Shown here: positions 1 through 8,761 of the stretch, in pieces
Layout: every line of letters begins with the position of its first letter
Position numbering within the stretch: position 1 is the first letter of the stretch
Assembly: GCA_963815495.1 (NCBI GenBank)
Contig: CAWFGW010000013.1
Location: 62,001-126,000 of the forward strand
DNA length: 64,000 nucleotides
Direction of reading: 5' to 3'
Source of the DNA: CAWFGW01 sp963815495
GTDB lineage: Bacteria; Bacteroidota; Bacteroidia; Cytophagales; JAAEPT01
Position numbers and translations under genes: made by a program
Notes under the pieces: model-generated
The model's input: the letters and a program-made list of their open reading frames with translations, nothing else
What the model was told of the DNA's origin: nothing
Databases searched by the model: none

Positions 1-3000
1 GATTAGGACCATTCAAGGAAAGATTGAAATAACCAACTGAAAATTCAGGTAATAGCTTTGATTTTTCTACTTTTTGCTCGAGTGATGATAGCTCCAGTAA
101 TTCTTTGTATTTCTGCAAATTAGGGTTGTTGGCTATGCTACTTGAATCATCAACAGGAGATAGTGAGCGAATTTTTAAGGAGTCAAATTTTAACTCTAAA
201 TCTAGTGCACCATTAAGCAATGTTTGCAAATGCGTTTGGTAAATTTGAATATCCGCCTCGATATTATTTCTCTTTACAATGATTTCTGAAAGTGCCGTTT
301 GTGCACTTACTTTTTCAAGTAAGTTTGATTGACCAGTTTTATGGCGCAAGATTGCTGCTTTCTCAAAGCGTGCAAAGATGCTATCCTGTTGTTGGATCAG
401 CGCCTGTTTATTATAAGCAAGCCAAAGCGAATAATACGTACTTTTTATTTCTCGAATTAATTCGTTTTTAGTGACCTGCTTAGCTGCCATAGCAATGTCG
501 GTGCTTTGAATAGCTATTTTTTTCTGATGAACATATACACTAGGAAAGGCAAACGACTGCTTTATTGTAAACTGGTTATCGTTGTTATATACACTATTGT
601 ATTGTCCATGCATCCACTCCAGTTGTGTCTTTGGAAGATCCCACGCAGCTCCTTCCAATGCTTGTTGTCGTTCAATAGTTAAATCCGCCACCTGCATATA
701 AGGGTTGTTTTTCTCCGCTAACGCAATGAGTTGATCCAGGTCCGATGTGGTCTGAGCGTGTGCTGTCCATGAAGAAAAAACTATTAGCACCATCACTACA
801 GCACTTTTTGTAGTGCCTATTTTAAATCCTTTTTCGAAGTAATAATATAGTATCGGTAGCACCACCAAGGTTAGGAAGGTTGCAGAAATTAATCCACCAA
901 TAACCACAGTAGCTAATGGTTGCTGCACTTCAGCGCCTGAAGATTTGGATAAAGCCATTGGTAAAAACCCTAATGAAGCAACTGATGCTGTCAAGATTAC
1001 CGGTCGTAGTCTTGTTTCAGTTCCTTTCAAGATGCGTTCTTTTAAACTCATATTATCCTCTTTTTTCAATCGGTTAAACTCTGCAATCAAGACAATTCCA
1101 TTAAGAACCGCTACACCAAATAAGGCGATAAATCCTACTCCTGCCGAAATACTAAAGGGCATTCCCCGTAACCACAAAGCTACAATACCGCCAATGGCCG
1201 AAAGTGGTATGGCAGTGAAAATTAATAAGCTTTGCTGAAAGGACCCGAAGGTGAAGTAAAGTAAAATAAAAATAAGAAATAACGCAGCGGGCACAGCTAC
1301 AGCTAAGCGCTTTTTCGCTTTCACTAAATTTTCAAATTGTCCTCCAAAGGTGGTGAAATAACCAGGAGCTAATTGAATAGATGTATCTAATTTTTGTTGA
1401 ATTTCTTCGACTATACTTTGCACATCGCGGTTTCGAACATTAAATGCCACAATAATACGTCTTTTGGTATCATCGCGTTGAATTTGGTAAGCGCCTTCTT
1501 TAAAGTCAACAGAAGCCAATTGACGAAGCGGAATAGATAAGCCGCTGCTATTTGTCACATACAAATTAGCTACATCAGCTTTGTTTTTTCTGTCGGTATT
1601 GTTTAACCGAATCACTAAATCAAACCGTTTTTCTCCTTCATAAACTTGTCCAGCATAGGCACCAGAAAAAGCGGCTTGAATTGCTGTGTTGACTTCTTTA
1701 ATAGTGAAGCCAAACTTGGCAATTTTGTTTCGATCATAGTGTACTACTATTTGATCCACGCCCGTTACTTCTTCTATGTACAAATCTTGAGCGCCTTCCG
1801 TTTTAGAAACAATTTTACCTACCTCTTTTGCATAAGTTGAAAGCAAGTCTAAATCTTCTCCATAAATTTTAATAGCTACATCTTGTTTTACACCTGTCAT
1901 CAATTCATTAAAACGCATTTGTATGGGTTGCTGAAAACCGAACGCTACACCAGGTAACGCTTCTAACGCTTCACCCATTTTTTCTGCTAACTCTTCTTTT
2001 GTCTCAGCAGACACCCATTCACTTTTGTCTTTTAAAATCACCATGACATCGGCCGCTTCAATTGGCATGGGATCGGTTGGAATTTCTCCAGCTCCGATTT
2101 TCGAAACCACTTGTATAACTTCAGGAAATTGTTCCAATAAAATTTTCTCAACCTCGGTCGTAGTTTCAATGGTGTTTTGTAGCGAACTCCCTGTCATTAG
2201 TCGCGTTTCTAATGCAAAATCCCCTTCATCCAACGTAGGGATAAACTCACCGCCAAGGCGGGAAAAGATGATGAGAGCACCAACGAAGGCTACCAATACA
2301 GCAGATAAAACCACTTTTTTGTAATTAAGTGCCCAATGGATGATAGGACTATACATTTGATGCAGTCTGTCGATGATTTTATCAGAAATGGTGCGATTGT
2401 GGAAAATTTTTTTATTCAAAAACAATGCAGAAATCATCGGCACATAGGTAATTGAAAGAATGAAAGCACCCAGAATGGCGAAACTAACTGTTTGTGCCAT
2501 GGGGCGAAACATTTTCCCTTCTGTACCCACCAAGGCCAATAAGGGCAAATACACAATAAGAATAATGATTTCACCAAAAGCAGCAGAATTTCTAATCTTA
2601 GCTGCGGAGTCAAACACTTCCTCATCCATTTGTTGTTGGGTTAACTTTTGTCCGTGTTTCAACTTCCCAAAGTGATGCAAGGTCGCTTCAACAATAATTA
2701 CTGCACCATCGACAATTAATCCGAAGTCAATTGCCCCTAAGCTCATTAAGTTACCGGAAACTCCAAATAGGTTCATCATTCCGAATGCAAATAAAAGTGC
2801 CAATGGAATAACTGAAGCGACAATTAAACCTGCTCGGAAATTACCAAGTAAGAGCAGTAACACAAAAATGACAATCAAAGCACCTTCTGTCAAGTTTTTT
2901 GCTACCGTTCCTATCGCATTATCCACTAATTTAGTTCGATCTAAAAATGGCTCAATAACCACCCCTTCAGGTAGTGATTTACTAATTTGTTCGATCTTAT

Positions 3001-3928
3001 CTTTAATACGGCTAATGACTTCTGCAGAATTTTCACCTTTTAACATCATGGCAATTGCACTCACCACTTCCCCATTTCCGTTTCGTGTAGTTGCGCCATA
3101 ACGCACCGCATGCCCCAGTTTCACCTCAGCCACTTGTTTGATTAAGACAGGGTTTCCATTGGGATTGTTTTTAATAACAATGTTTTCAATGTCTTCAATA
3201 GAACCAACTAAACCCTCACTTCGAATAAAATACGCACTGTGACTTTGTTCGATATAGGCACCACCTGTGTTTTCATTGTTTTCTTGCAGTGCATTAAAAA
3301 TATCACTAATGCTGATATTCATGCTTTTCAATCGGTCGGTGTTAATGGCAATTTCATATTGCTTCAATTTACCACCGATACTGCTTACATCTGCAACACC
3401 GGGTGTACCCAGAAGTTGCCTTCTTACTATCCAGTCCTGGATGCTGCGCAATTCTAAAGCTGTATACTGTTTTTCATAACCTGGTTTAGTAGTGACAACA
3501 TATTGATAAATTTCACCTAAGCCAGTAGAAACAGGTGCCAACCAAGGTTCACCTACGCCTGCTGGTATTTGGTTTGACGCTTCCGGTAAACGTTCGTTCA
3601 CCTGTTGTCTTGCCCAATAAACATCCGCATCCTCTTCAAATACGATGGTAACTACAGACAATCCAAATCGTGACATTGAACGAATTTCTTCGATGTCAGG
3701 AATTGTTGCCATGGTTAACTCGATAGGAAAAGTGATAAATCGTTCCACGTCTTCAGCGGCAAGTGAAGGAGAAGAGGTGATGATTTGAACCTGATTGTTG
3801 GTGATGTCAGGCACAGCATCTATAGGTAAGTTGGACAGCGAAAAGCCACCCCAAACTACCAATGCCAACACGAACAATCCCGTGATTAGCTTATTCTGGA
3901 TAGAATATTTAATGATATTGTTTAACAT
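1..3928 (-). CDS. cusA: CusA/CzcA-type heavy-metal RND efflux pump fused to a TolC-like domain (3' end outside window)
   Basis: An open reading frame runs without a stop from ATG at 3928 to the window edge, at least 1309 codons. Residues 1 to about 1040 are a full RND pump: the N-terminal segment MLNNIIKYSIQNKLITGLF, an AVPDI/NNQVQI motif, the intramembrane acidic region around residue 400 (GAIDFGLIVDGAVIIVE) and a C-terminal membrane bundle. After a second signal-like hydrophobic stretch ending AHAQ (about residue 1055) the chain continues as a TolC-family outer-membrane channel rich in coiled coil. Proteins of this family export Cu(I)/Ag(I) or Zn/Co/Cd across both membranes by proton antiport; the exact metal is not readable here. 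The fusion is known in Bacteroidota. The signal-like segment could let the TolC part be cleaved off, which is inference. Confidence 0.92.
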   Translation of the reverse strand, partial: MLNNIIKYSIQNKLITGLFVLALVVWGGFSLSNLPIDAVPDITNNQVQIITSSPSLAAEDVERFITFPIELTMATIPDIEEIRSMSRFGLSVVTIVFEEDADVYWARQQVNERLPEASNQIPAGVGEPWLAPVSTGLGEIYQYVVTTKPGYEKQYTALELRSIQDWIVRRQLLGTPGVADVSSIGGKLKQYEIAINTDRLKSMNISISDIFNALQENNENTGGAYIEQSHSAYFIRSEGLVGSIEDIENIVIKNNPNGNPVLIKQVAEVKLGHAVRYGATTRNGNGEVVSAIAMMLKGENSAEVISRIKDKIEQISKSLPEGVVIEPFLDRTKLVDNAIGTVAKNLTEGALIVIFVLLLLLGNFRAGLIVASVIPLALLFAFGMMNLFGVSGNLMSLGAIDFGLIVDGAVIIVEATLHHFGKLKHGQKLTQQQMDEEVFDSAAKIRNSAAFGEIIILIVYLPLLALVGTEGKMFRPMAQTVSFAILGAFILSITYVPMISALFLNKKIFHNRTISDKIIDRLHQMYSPIIHWALNYKKVVLSAVLVAFVGALIIFSRLGGEFIPTLDEGDFALETRLMTGSSLQNTIETTTEVEKILLEQFPEVIQVVSKIGAGEIPTDPMPIEAADVMVILKDKSEWVSAETKEELAEKMGEALEALPGVAFGFQQPIQMRFNELMTGVKQDVAIKIYGEDLDLLSTYAKEVGKIVSKTEGAQDLYIEEVTGVDQIVVHYDRNKIAKFGFTIKEVNTAIQAAFSGAYAGQVYEGEKRFDLVIRLNNTDRKNKADVANLYVTNSSGLSIPLRQLASVDFKEGAYQIQRDDTKRRIIVAFNVRNRDVQSIVEEIQQKLDTSIQLAPGYFTTFGGQFENLVKAKKRLAVAVPAALFLIFILLYFTFGSFQQSLLIFTAIPLSAIGGIVALWLRGMPFSISAGVGFIALFGVAVLNGIVLIAEFNRLKKEDNMSLKERILKGTETRLRPVILTASVASLGFLPMALSKSSGAEVQQPLATVVIGGLISATFLTLVVLPILYYYFEKGFKIGTTKSAVVMVLIVFSSWTAHAQTTSDLDQLIALAEKNNPYMQVADLTIERQQALEGAAWDLPKTQLEWMHGQYNSVYNNDNQFTIKQSFAFPSVYVHQKKIAIQSTDIAMAAKQVTKNELIREIKSTYYSLWLAYNKQALIQQQDSIFARFEKAAILRHKTGQSNLLEKVSAQTALSEIIVKRNNIEADIQIYQTHLQTLLNGALDLELKFDSLKIRSLSPVDDSSSIANNPNLQKYKELLELSSLEQKVEKSKLLPEFSVGYFNLSLNGPN

Positions 3929-4111
3929 GTTTGATTAGATGTTAGATTATTAGAAACTAGATGTGAGACTAGAGTAATAAGTAATGAGAAGTAAAATTGT
4001 CTCACTACTTTTTGCCTTTCTACATTCTATTTTGATTGATTAGATTTTAGAAGTCAGAATTGGACATTAAGCTGACTTAGTGTCTTGGTTCTTGATTCTT
4101 GCATCTTGCTT

Positions 4112-4501
4112 CTAAACCAAAGGAGGTGCCCTGAACTGGTTACTTAATAAATAAAAATGGCTTTTAAAGGAGATTTCTTCACTGTTATTAAAAATAGTTT
4201 TCAGGTATAGGGTTGTTAATTCTGGTGTAAATGAAAAAAGTTGTGGTATACAAAAAGATGCAACGGTAACATTAGATTTTTCAACGGATGGGGTTGTGGT
4301 CAAGTCATCATTACCTAATTCTTGGTGAAGTGCTAATTGCAGGTATTCCCAAAAAGTATGTGCTGAAGCATGTTCACTCACATGTTCTTCTTCTGAAATT
4401 TCATCATGATGGTGATGAGGCACTGTTTGATGCACAGCTAATAGCAAACCTATAGCTAGGAATAAAAAACGAATCGCGATATGCCGTTTTATATGTAACA
4501 T
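4112..4501 (-). CDS. Small secreted His-rich protein of the metal-efflux cluster
   Basis: A 129-residue protein with an N-terminal hydrophobic segment (about residues 10-25) followed by four consecutive His and an acidic/His stretch (residues about 28-50) suited to binding metal in the periplasm. The rest shows no motif I recognise. It lies upstream of the CusA-TolC fusion on the same strand and just downstream of a metal-binding lipoprotein gene, so a metal-buffering or accessory role in efflux is inferred from position and composition only. Confidence 0.6.
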   Translation of the reverse strand: MLHIKRHIAIRFLFLAIGLLLAVHQTVPHHHHDEISEEEHVSEHASAHTFWEYLQLALHQELGNDDLTTTPSVEKSNVTVASFCIPQLFSFTPELTTLYLKTIFNNSEEISFKSHFYLLSNQFRAPPLV

Positions 4502-4525
4502 CGAAACAAATATGGTGAATTATTT

Positions 4526-4741
4526 TTAATCTTCCTCTTCCGCTTCATCTAAGGCCATTCCACATACGGGGCATTCTCCTTCTTCTTCATACGTTTTACC
4601 GTCTTCACAGTCCATTGGACAAATATACCCCGATACTGTTTCATTTTCTGAATGAGTATAACGGCTTTCTTTAGAACTGTCACTATTGCAAGATAGGAGT
4701 ACCGAAGCAAAAAAAACTAATACGAAAAGAGGATTTTTCAT
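4526..4741 (-). CDS. Heavy-metal-binding-domain lipoprotein (HMBD)
   Basis: A 71-residue protein with a lipoprotein signal (cysteine in LLSCNSD, residue 18) and one heavy-metal-binding domain of the YHS-like 'CPM...CPVCGM' type: YICPMDCEDGKTYEEEGECP then VCGMAL. The paired Cys and the Met are the expected ligands for soft metals. The same domain recurs in two other small lipoproteins of this window (7693-7938, 12197-12454), in the CusB adaptor and twice in the copper ATPase. It probably sits at the inner face of the outer membrane or in the periplasm and hands metal to the exporters; that role is inferred. Confidence 0.8.
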   Translation of the reverse strand: MKNPLFVLVFFASVLLSCNSDSSKESRYTHSENETVSGYICPMDCEDGKTYEEEGECPVCGMALDEAEEED

Positions 4742-4823
4742 TTTTAAATGGAATTAAACACGAGGTGAAAGGTCGTTGTTTTTGAGGAGGTTTAAAACTG
4801 TTAAAAGCATTTTTTTCAATAGT

Positions 4824-5699
4824 TTAAGCTAGTTCACAACTTTCATTATCCAATTCAGTTTCGATGGTATAATGTTCAAAATGATATTTTTCAAGAACGT
4901 CTTTCACAGCACGTTTTATATCTAAAATTTGATGAAAAGAATTTATATTTTCCAGTTTCAAATGAGTTGTAAACACATGATGTGATCCCTCTAACGACCA
5001 AACATGGGTGTGGTGTAACGATTGAATTTTCTCAATAGCTAACAAGTGATTTTGAATTTCAATTACATCAATTTCTTCTGGCACACCCTGTAAAAAGATG
5101 AACAAGGTATCTTTTAGTCTTCTAACTACACCCCATAATATATAAACGGTAATTAAAAGTGACAAAGCTGGATCTAGATAATGAATATCTTTAAAATGTA
5201 ATACAATTGCGACCACCAACACCGCAACCCATCCTAACACGTCCTCTAATAAGTGCCAAGAAACCACCTTTTCATTTAATGATTTACCACCACTCATTTT
5301 CCAGGCAGCATAACCATTCACTAAAATTCCTATGATTGCAAATACAATCATTCCGCTCGCATCTGAATGCTCTGGTTCAATGATTCTTCCAACTGCTTGA
5401 TAAATCACATATATTGACCCAATAATTAGGACTAAACTATTGATGAGTGCCCCTAAAAGTGAAAACCGCGAATAGCCAAAAGAAAAAGTTTTGTTGGCAC
5501 CTTGTTTAGATTTATGGTCTAAATACCATGCGGTTCCCAAAGAAAGACTATCACCCAAGTCGTGTACAGCATCAGAAAGTATTGCGATGCTGTTTACATA
5601 TAATCCTCCTATTATTTCTAAAATTGTAAAGCTTAAGTTGAGAAAGAAGGCAAGCTTCAAGTTCCTCCCAGAGGTATCATGGTTGTGATGATTTCCCAT
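4824..5699 (-). CDS. czcD: Cation diffusion facilitator (CDF) family metal exporter
   Basis: At 291 residues it has the normal CDF length. It starts with a His-rich tail (MGNHHNHD) and has six membrane segments. The two metal-site motifs are visible: SDAVHDLGDS in TM2 and the WHLLEDVLG motif in TM5. The C-terminal cytoplasmic domain (about 205-291) has several His (LHHTHVWSLEGSHHVF) typical of the dimerising metal-binding domain. HxxxD in both sites is the usual Zn/Cd/Co pattern. It lies between the broken permease and the HMBD lipoprotein in the metal island and would export divalent metal from the cytoplasm. Confidence 0.9.
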   Translation of the reverse strand: MGNHHNHDTSGRNLKLAFFLNLSFTILEIIGGLYVNSIAILSDAVHDLGDSLSLGTAWYLDHKSKQGANKTFSFGYSRFSLLGALINSLVLIIGSIYVIYQAVGRIIEPEHSDASGMIVFAIIGILVNGYAAWKMSGGKSLNEKVVSWHLLEDVLGWVAVLVVAIVLHFKDIHYLDPALSLLITVYILWGVVRRLKDTLFIFLQGVPEEIDVIEIQNHLLAIEKIQSLHHTHVWSLEGSHHVFTTHLKLENINSFHQILDIKRAVKDVLEKYHFEHYTIETELDNESCELA

Positions 5700-5722
5700 T
5701 TCAATACATTTAACCTATCAAA

Positions 5723-6946
5723 TTATAAAACACAATATTTCACTAGCAGACCACCAGTCAACCATATATAACAAACAACAGCTAACCACTTCAATGTTTT
5801 TTCTAATAAAGGACTCTTTGGAGCCATCTCTTTATGGCTCATAACTTTTTCACCATTAAAAAAGCCCAGGTAGATTAAAACACCTGAAAGAAGGAGAAAA
5901 ACCAAGTTAAGGTAAAAGGTGTAATTAAGCTTAAAATAATTAGTATCGGTGATTTTCACAGTTGAGGGATCAGGGAGTAAATTCAGCATATCAAACCCAT
6001 AATGTAATATAAGGGAAGCGCCAATAAGCGAAGTAAACAATAGAAATAAGATAAATAATGACATTTTCCAACCGTAGTACTTGGCATTAATTCTTAAAAC
6101 TGGAAATACGACTAAGTCGCTAAAGATAAATGCCATTACCCCCGCAAAGCTGACCCCTTTACCAAAAAGTAATGCAGCTAAGGGAATGTTGCCCATAGAG
6201 CCAATAAACGTCAAAAAGGCTGTAACTGGACCTACCACTACGTGTTCTAGGAGGGTAAAAAAACCAAAAGAACCATTACTGTTTGCAGTATTAATGAAAA
6301 GTGTTTGAAAAAAAGAATCGGGCACAAATGAAGCAACTATGCCTGCAATAGTAAAACCTACCGTGACATCTTTCCACACCATTTTCCATTCCATCGCATA
6401 TTGTTTACCGACTTTTGCCCAGCTTTCGGCATGACTGTGACCTTACTCTTCAATGATTTCTTCATCTTCCTGTTCTTCCTTTGAGTCATCAGGTTTTTTT
6501 CGAGCATTTTCAATAAGTTTTGAAGGGTTAATAAGACCGAATTAGCAACCAACTGCTTCCAATCAAAATAACTGCCCTAAGTATTCACCCACGACAAATT
6601 GCCAACCTAAAAAAATGGAAATAATGATCCCCAATTCGATCACTAAATTGGTAGAAGCTAGCAAAAAAGCAATGGAAGATACAAAACTAGCCCCTTTTTG
6701 AAACAATGATTTAGTAGTCGCCAACGCAGCAAAACTGCAGGAGCTACTTATGAAACCAAAAAAAGTACCCAACAAAACACTTTTAGAGCCAGCATTCCCC
6801 ATGGTTTTTTGCATTCGTTTTTCTGTCACAAAAATTTGAATACTACTGCTAATAATGTAGCCTAAAATAAATGCCCACACTGCCATCCAAAAAAAACCTG
6901 TGGATGTATATGCTGCTTCGCCCCATTGTTTTAAAAACTCATTCAT
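5723..6946 (-). pseudogene. SO_0444/DUF318-type permease, broken by two compensating frameshifts and an in-frame stop
   Basis: The N-terminal half (6563-6946) and C-terminal half (5723-6394) are in the same frame and together cover a full permease of about 407 residues, with membrane segments and a SSSCSFAALA motif near residue 70. Between them three lesions are visible. One G is missing in the run at about 6575-6577; restoring it changes GEYLGQLF-stop into a continuing membrane segment (LGAVILIGSSWLLI). An extra base at about 6536 restores the original frame (KLIENARKKPDD). A TAA then follows in frame at 6443-6445, before GHSHAESWAK. The family exports Cu/Zn or other toxic ions. Either the gene is dead or the stretch 6440-6580 is poorly sequenced. 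Confidence 0.75.
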
Positions 6947-7061
6947 AAACTTACGACTTTTAGTTTTCTGTTTTTATTCTTCTTTCAACCTCATCTCTCT
7001 ACCTTGCTAAAAAGCTGTTTGGAGTTCGGTACAAACAAACTTTTAGAAGAAATGTGGAGTA

Positions 7062-7099
7062 TAAAAAAACTCGTTTCCTAATAACACACTAGGAAACGA
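7062..7099 (-). terminator. Intrinsic terminator of the first copper-storage-like gene
   Basis: Perfect 11-bp stem CTCGTTTCCTA / TAGGAAACGAG with a short loop lies directly after the stop of the gene at 7108-7440. Read on the minus strand it is followed by a run of T. Confidence 0.85.
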
Positions 7100-7107
7100 G
7101 TGGATGA

Positions 7108-7440
7108 TTAGCGCGCATCTACTGATAAGAAAGACTCACAGGCTTCTTTACACGCTTTACACGCTTCTGCACATTGCTGACAATGCTCCATATCGTGTGC
7201 TCTGCAGGTTTCCTCACATCGCTCACAGATGGTTATGCAAGTTGTTAGCTGCGCATCAAGGTGTTTCGATTTTCTTGATAACAGCTGCAGTGTTACACTA
7301 CATACATCGGCACAATCTAAGTCGGTGGCGATGCACTCCTTCATTTTTGCAACATCATCTTCATTTAAACAACTTGTTGCACATATTCCGCAAGCTTCAA
7401 TACACTTTGCAAGTGCTTGTACTAATTTTGTATTATCCAT
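7108..7440 (-). CDS. Four-helix-bundle copper-binding protein (Csp/DUF326 type), copy 1
   Basis: A 110-residue protein with 16 cysteines in helical spacing (CIEACGICATSC; CERCEETC; CQQCAEACKACKEAC), the signature of copper-storage proteins (Csp/DUF326) that pack Cu(I) inside a four-helix bundle. There is no signal peptide, so it should be cytosolic like Csp3. It is strongly similar to the second copy at 11168-11500, and both have the same arrangement of upstream block and terminator hairpin. In this context it would buffer cytosolic Cu(I) while the pumps export it. It is a single-gene unit ended by its own terminator. Confidence 0.88.
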   Translation of the reverse strand: MDNTKLVQALAKCIEACGICATSCLNEDDVAKMKECIATDLDCADVCSVTLQLLSRKSKHLDAQLTTCITICERCEETCRAHDMEHCQQCAEACKACKEACESFLSVDAR

Positions 7441-7462
7441 AATTGATATTATTTAGTGTGAT

Positions 7463-7497
7463 ACATTTTTTAAAAAAAGACTTCTAATTTAATTCCA
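7463..7497 (-). promoter_or_regulatory. Conserved leader block shared by the two Csp genes (copy 1)
   Basis: About 35 bp beginning ACATTTTTT on the plus strand and ending AATTCCA lies 23 bp from the start codon. A closely similar block lies 22 bp from the start of the paralogue (11522-11558). It may be a common promoter/operator or a leftover of the duplication. Confidence 0.35.
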
Positions 7498-7692
7498 AAA
7501 CACGTGATTTTGCTCCAGAAAGTACCCAGATAAAACTGTGCTCACTGAAAATTGGGACTAGCTGGAATTAATACTATTTAATTAGTAAAGCGAAAAGAAT
7601 AAAAGCCATTTTTTTCGAAGAAGTAACCCTTTGAAAGCTGTTCCAAAAGTTGCTCCATCTGTAGAAAAAACTTCACGAGAAAATTAGAATAA

Positions 7693-7938
7693 TTAATTTT
7701 CTAAATCCTTACTACATACAGGACATTTACCCGCTTCAACATATACTTTTTCACCTTCACATTTCATAGCACAGGAGTAGGGCGTTTTATCTACGGTCGT
7801 GTTATCCCTTTTAAAACTATCTTCCTTGATCTTATCATCATAAATATAGACATCTTCATGGGTGGATGCTTGCTGGCAAGAAGCCATAAAAAAGCCACCT
7901 ATTACGCTTGTGATGATTTTGTTTCTTATCTGATTCAT
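7693..7938 (-). CDS. Heavy-metal-binding-domain lipoprotein (HMBD)
   Basis: An 81-residue lipoprotein (signal segment ending MASC, Cys near residue 20) with one C-terminal HMBD: YSCAMKCEGEKVYVEAGKCP then VCSKDL. Unlike its relatives the second motif reads CPVCSKDL rather than CPVCGMDL, so the Gly-Met pair is replaced. It stands alone between the first Csp gene and the DUF305 gene. The role is inferred to be envelope metal binding. Confidence 0.72.
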   Translation of the reverse strand: MNQIRNKIITSVIGGFFMASCQQASTHEDVYIYDDKIKEDSFKRDNTTVDKTPYSCAMKCEGEKVYVEAGKCPVCSKDLEN

Positions 7939-8284
7939 ATCTTTTATTCTTAGTTATGGTCAGGAAACGAACAACTTTTATTCCTCTCTTCTTAAAATAA
8001 AATTGCTAAGGTTATTTCTATACGTTGAAGCATAAATCCTTTCTAATACTTACCCCAACCTTGAGACTTAAGCATAGTACTACAGTCTAACAGATAAAAA
8101 AATCTCAATACGTGAATCGAATTTTTCAGCAGCAATGTGGACTCCTGCTGTATTATTAAAAGTAGCGAGCAATACTTCTTCTTGAAAAGCAGTAATTTTA
8201 AATCTTTCATTTTTACAAACCCAAACGAACTATGTATAACAGCTTTACCCTTTATTTTATAGAATGATCCATATCTCGCTGATT
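7939..8284. other. Gene-free stretch with a possible short coding remnant
   Basis: No intact gene was found in these 346 bases. On the minus strand, about 8083-8202, one frame stays open for some 40 codons and reads like protein (it contains TAFQEEVLLATFNNTAGVHI) before ending in TAG, but it has no convincing start and I do not recognise it. It may be the tail of a lost gene. Confidence 0.3.
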
Positions 8285-8734
8285 TTATTTCTCTATCCGT
8301 ATAAGGATTTCCTTCATCTGAGCTATTTCTCGTTTCTGGGCTTCTATAATGGCTTTCGCTAATTTGGCAGTTTCCGGGTCCTCAAAAGTGGCCCGTTCAC
8401 TTACTAATATAGCGATTGAGTGGTGAGGTATCATCGCTTTCATGTATTGCACGTCTTTTACTGTTGATTGAGTACGAAGTAAATAAATACTCGCCCCTGT
8501 TGCCAAAAGGGCAATACTGATTATAACAACATTGAGTTTCTTGTTCTGGTACATCCCCAGCATAAACAACAACATCATAATAGCCATGGGACCAACCATA
8601 TATAACGCCATAAATGCACGAGTTTCACTAACATAAATATGGCCCAGTTGAGCTACATTGAAAAACATAGCTAAGTACATAAACACAAATGAACAAGCCA
8701 TCATTAAACCGAATTTCACGTAGTTGTTTTTCAT
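8285..8734 (-). CDS. DUF305-type membrane protein
   Basis: A 149-residue protein with three hydrophobic segments (about residues 7-25, 43-62 and 69-87) followed by a C-terminal DUF305-like region containing the typical MIPHHSIAILVS motif and an amphipathic helix. DUF305 proteins are ferritin-like four-helix proteins often found beside copper-resistance genes; their biochemical role is unsettled. It lies 27 bp downstream of the multicopper oxidase gene on the same strand, so cotranscription is likely. Confidence 0.78.
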   Translation of the reverse strand: MKNNYVKFGLMMACSFVFMYLAMFFNVAQLGHIYVSETRAFMALYMVGPMAIMMLLFMLGMYQNKKLNVVIISIALLATGASIYLLRTQSTVKDVQYMKAMIPHHSIAILVSERATFEDPETAKLAKAIIEAQKREIAQMKEILIRIEK

Positions 8735-8761
8735 AATTTTATTAAATGAAGTGATTGAAAA

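Noticed and set aside
7104..7456. Plus-strand open frames overlapping the Csp-like gene
   Set aside because: Lower coding quality than the Cys-patterned minus-strand protein; mirror frames.
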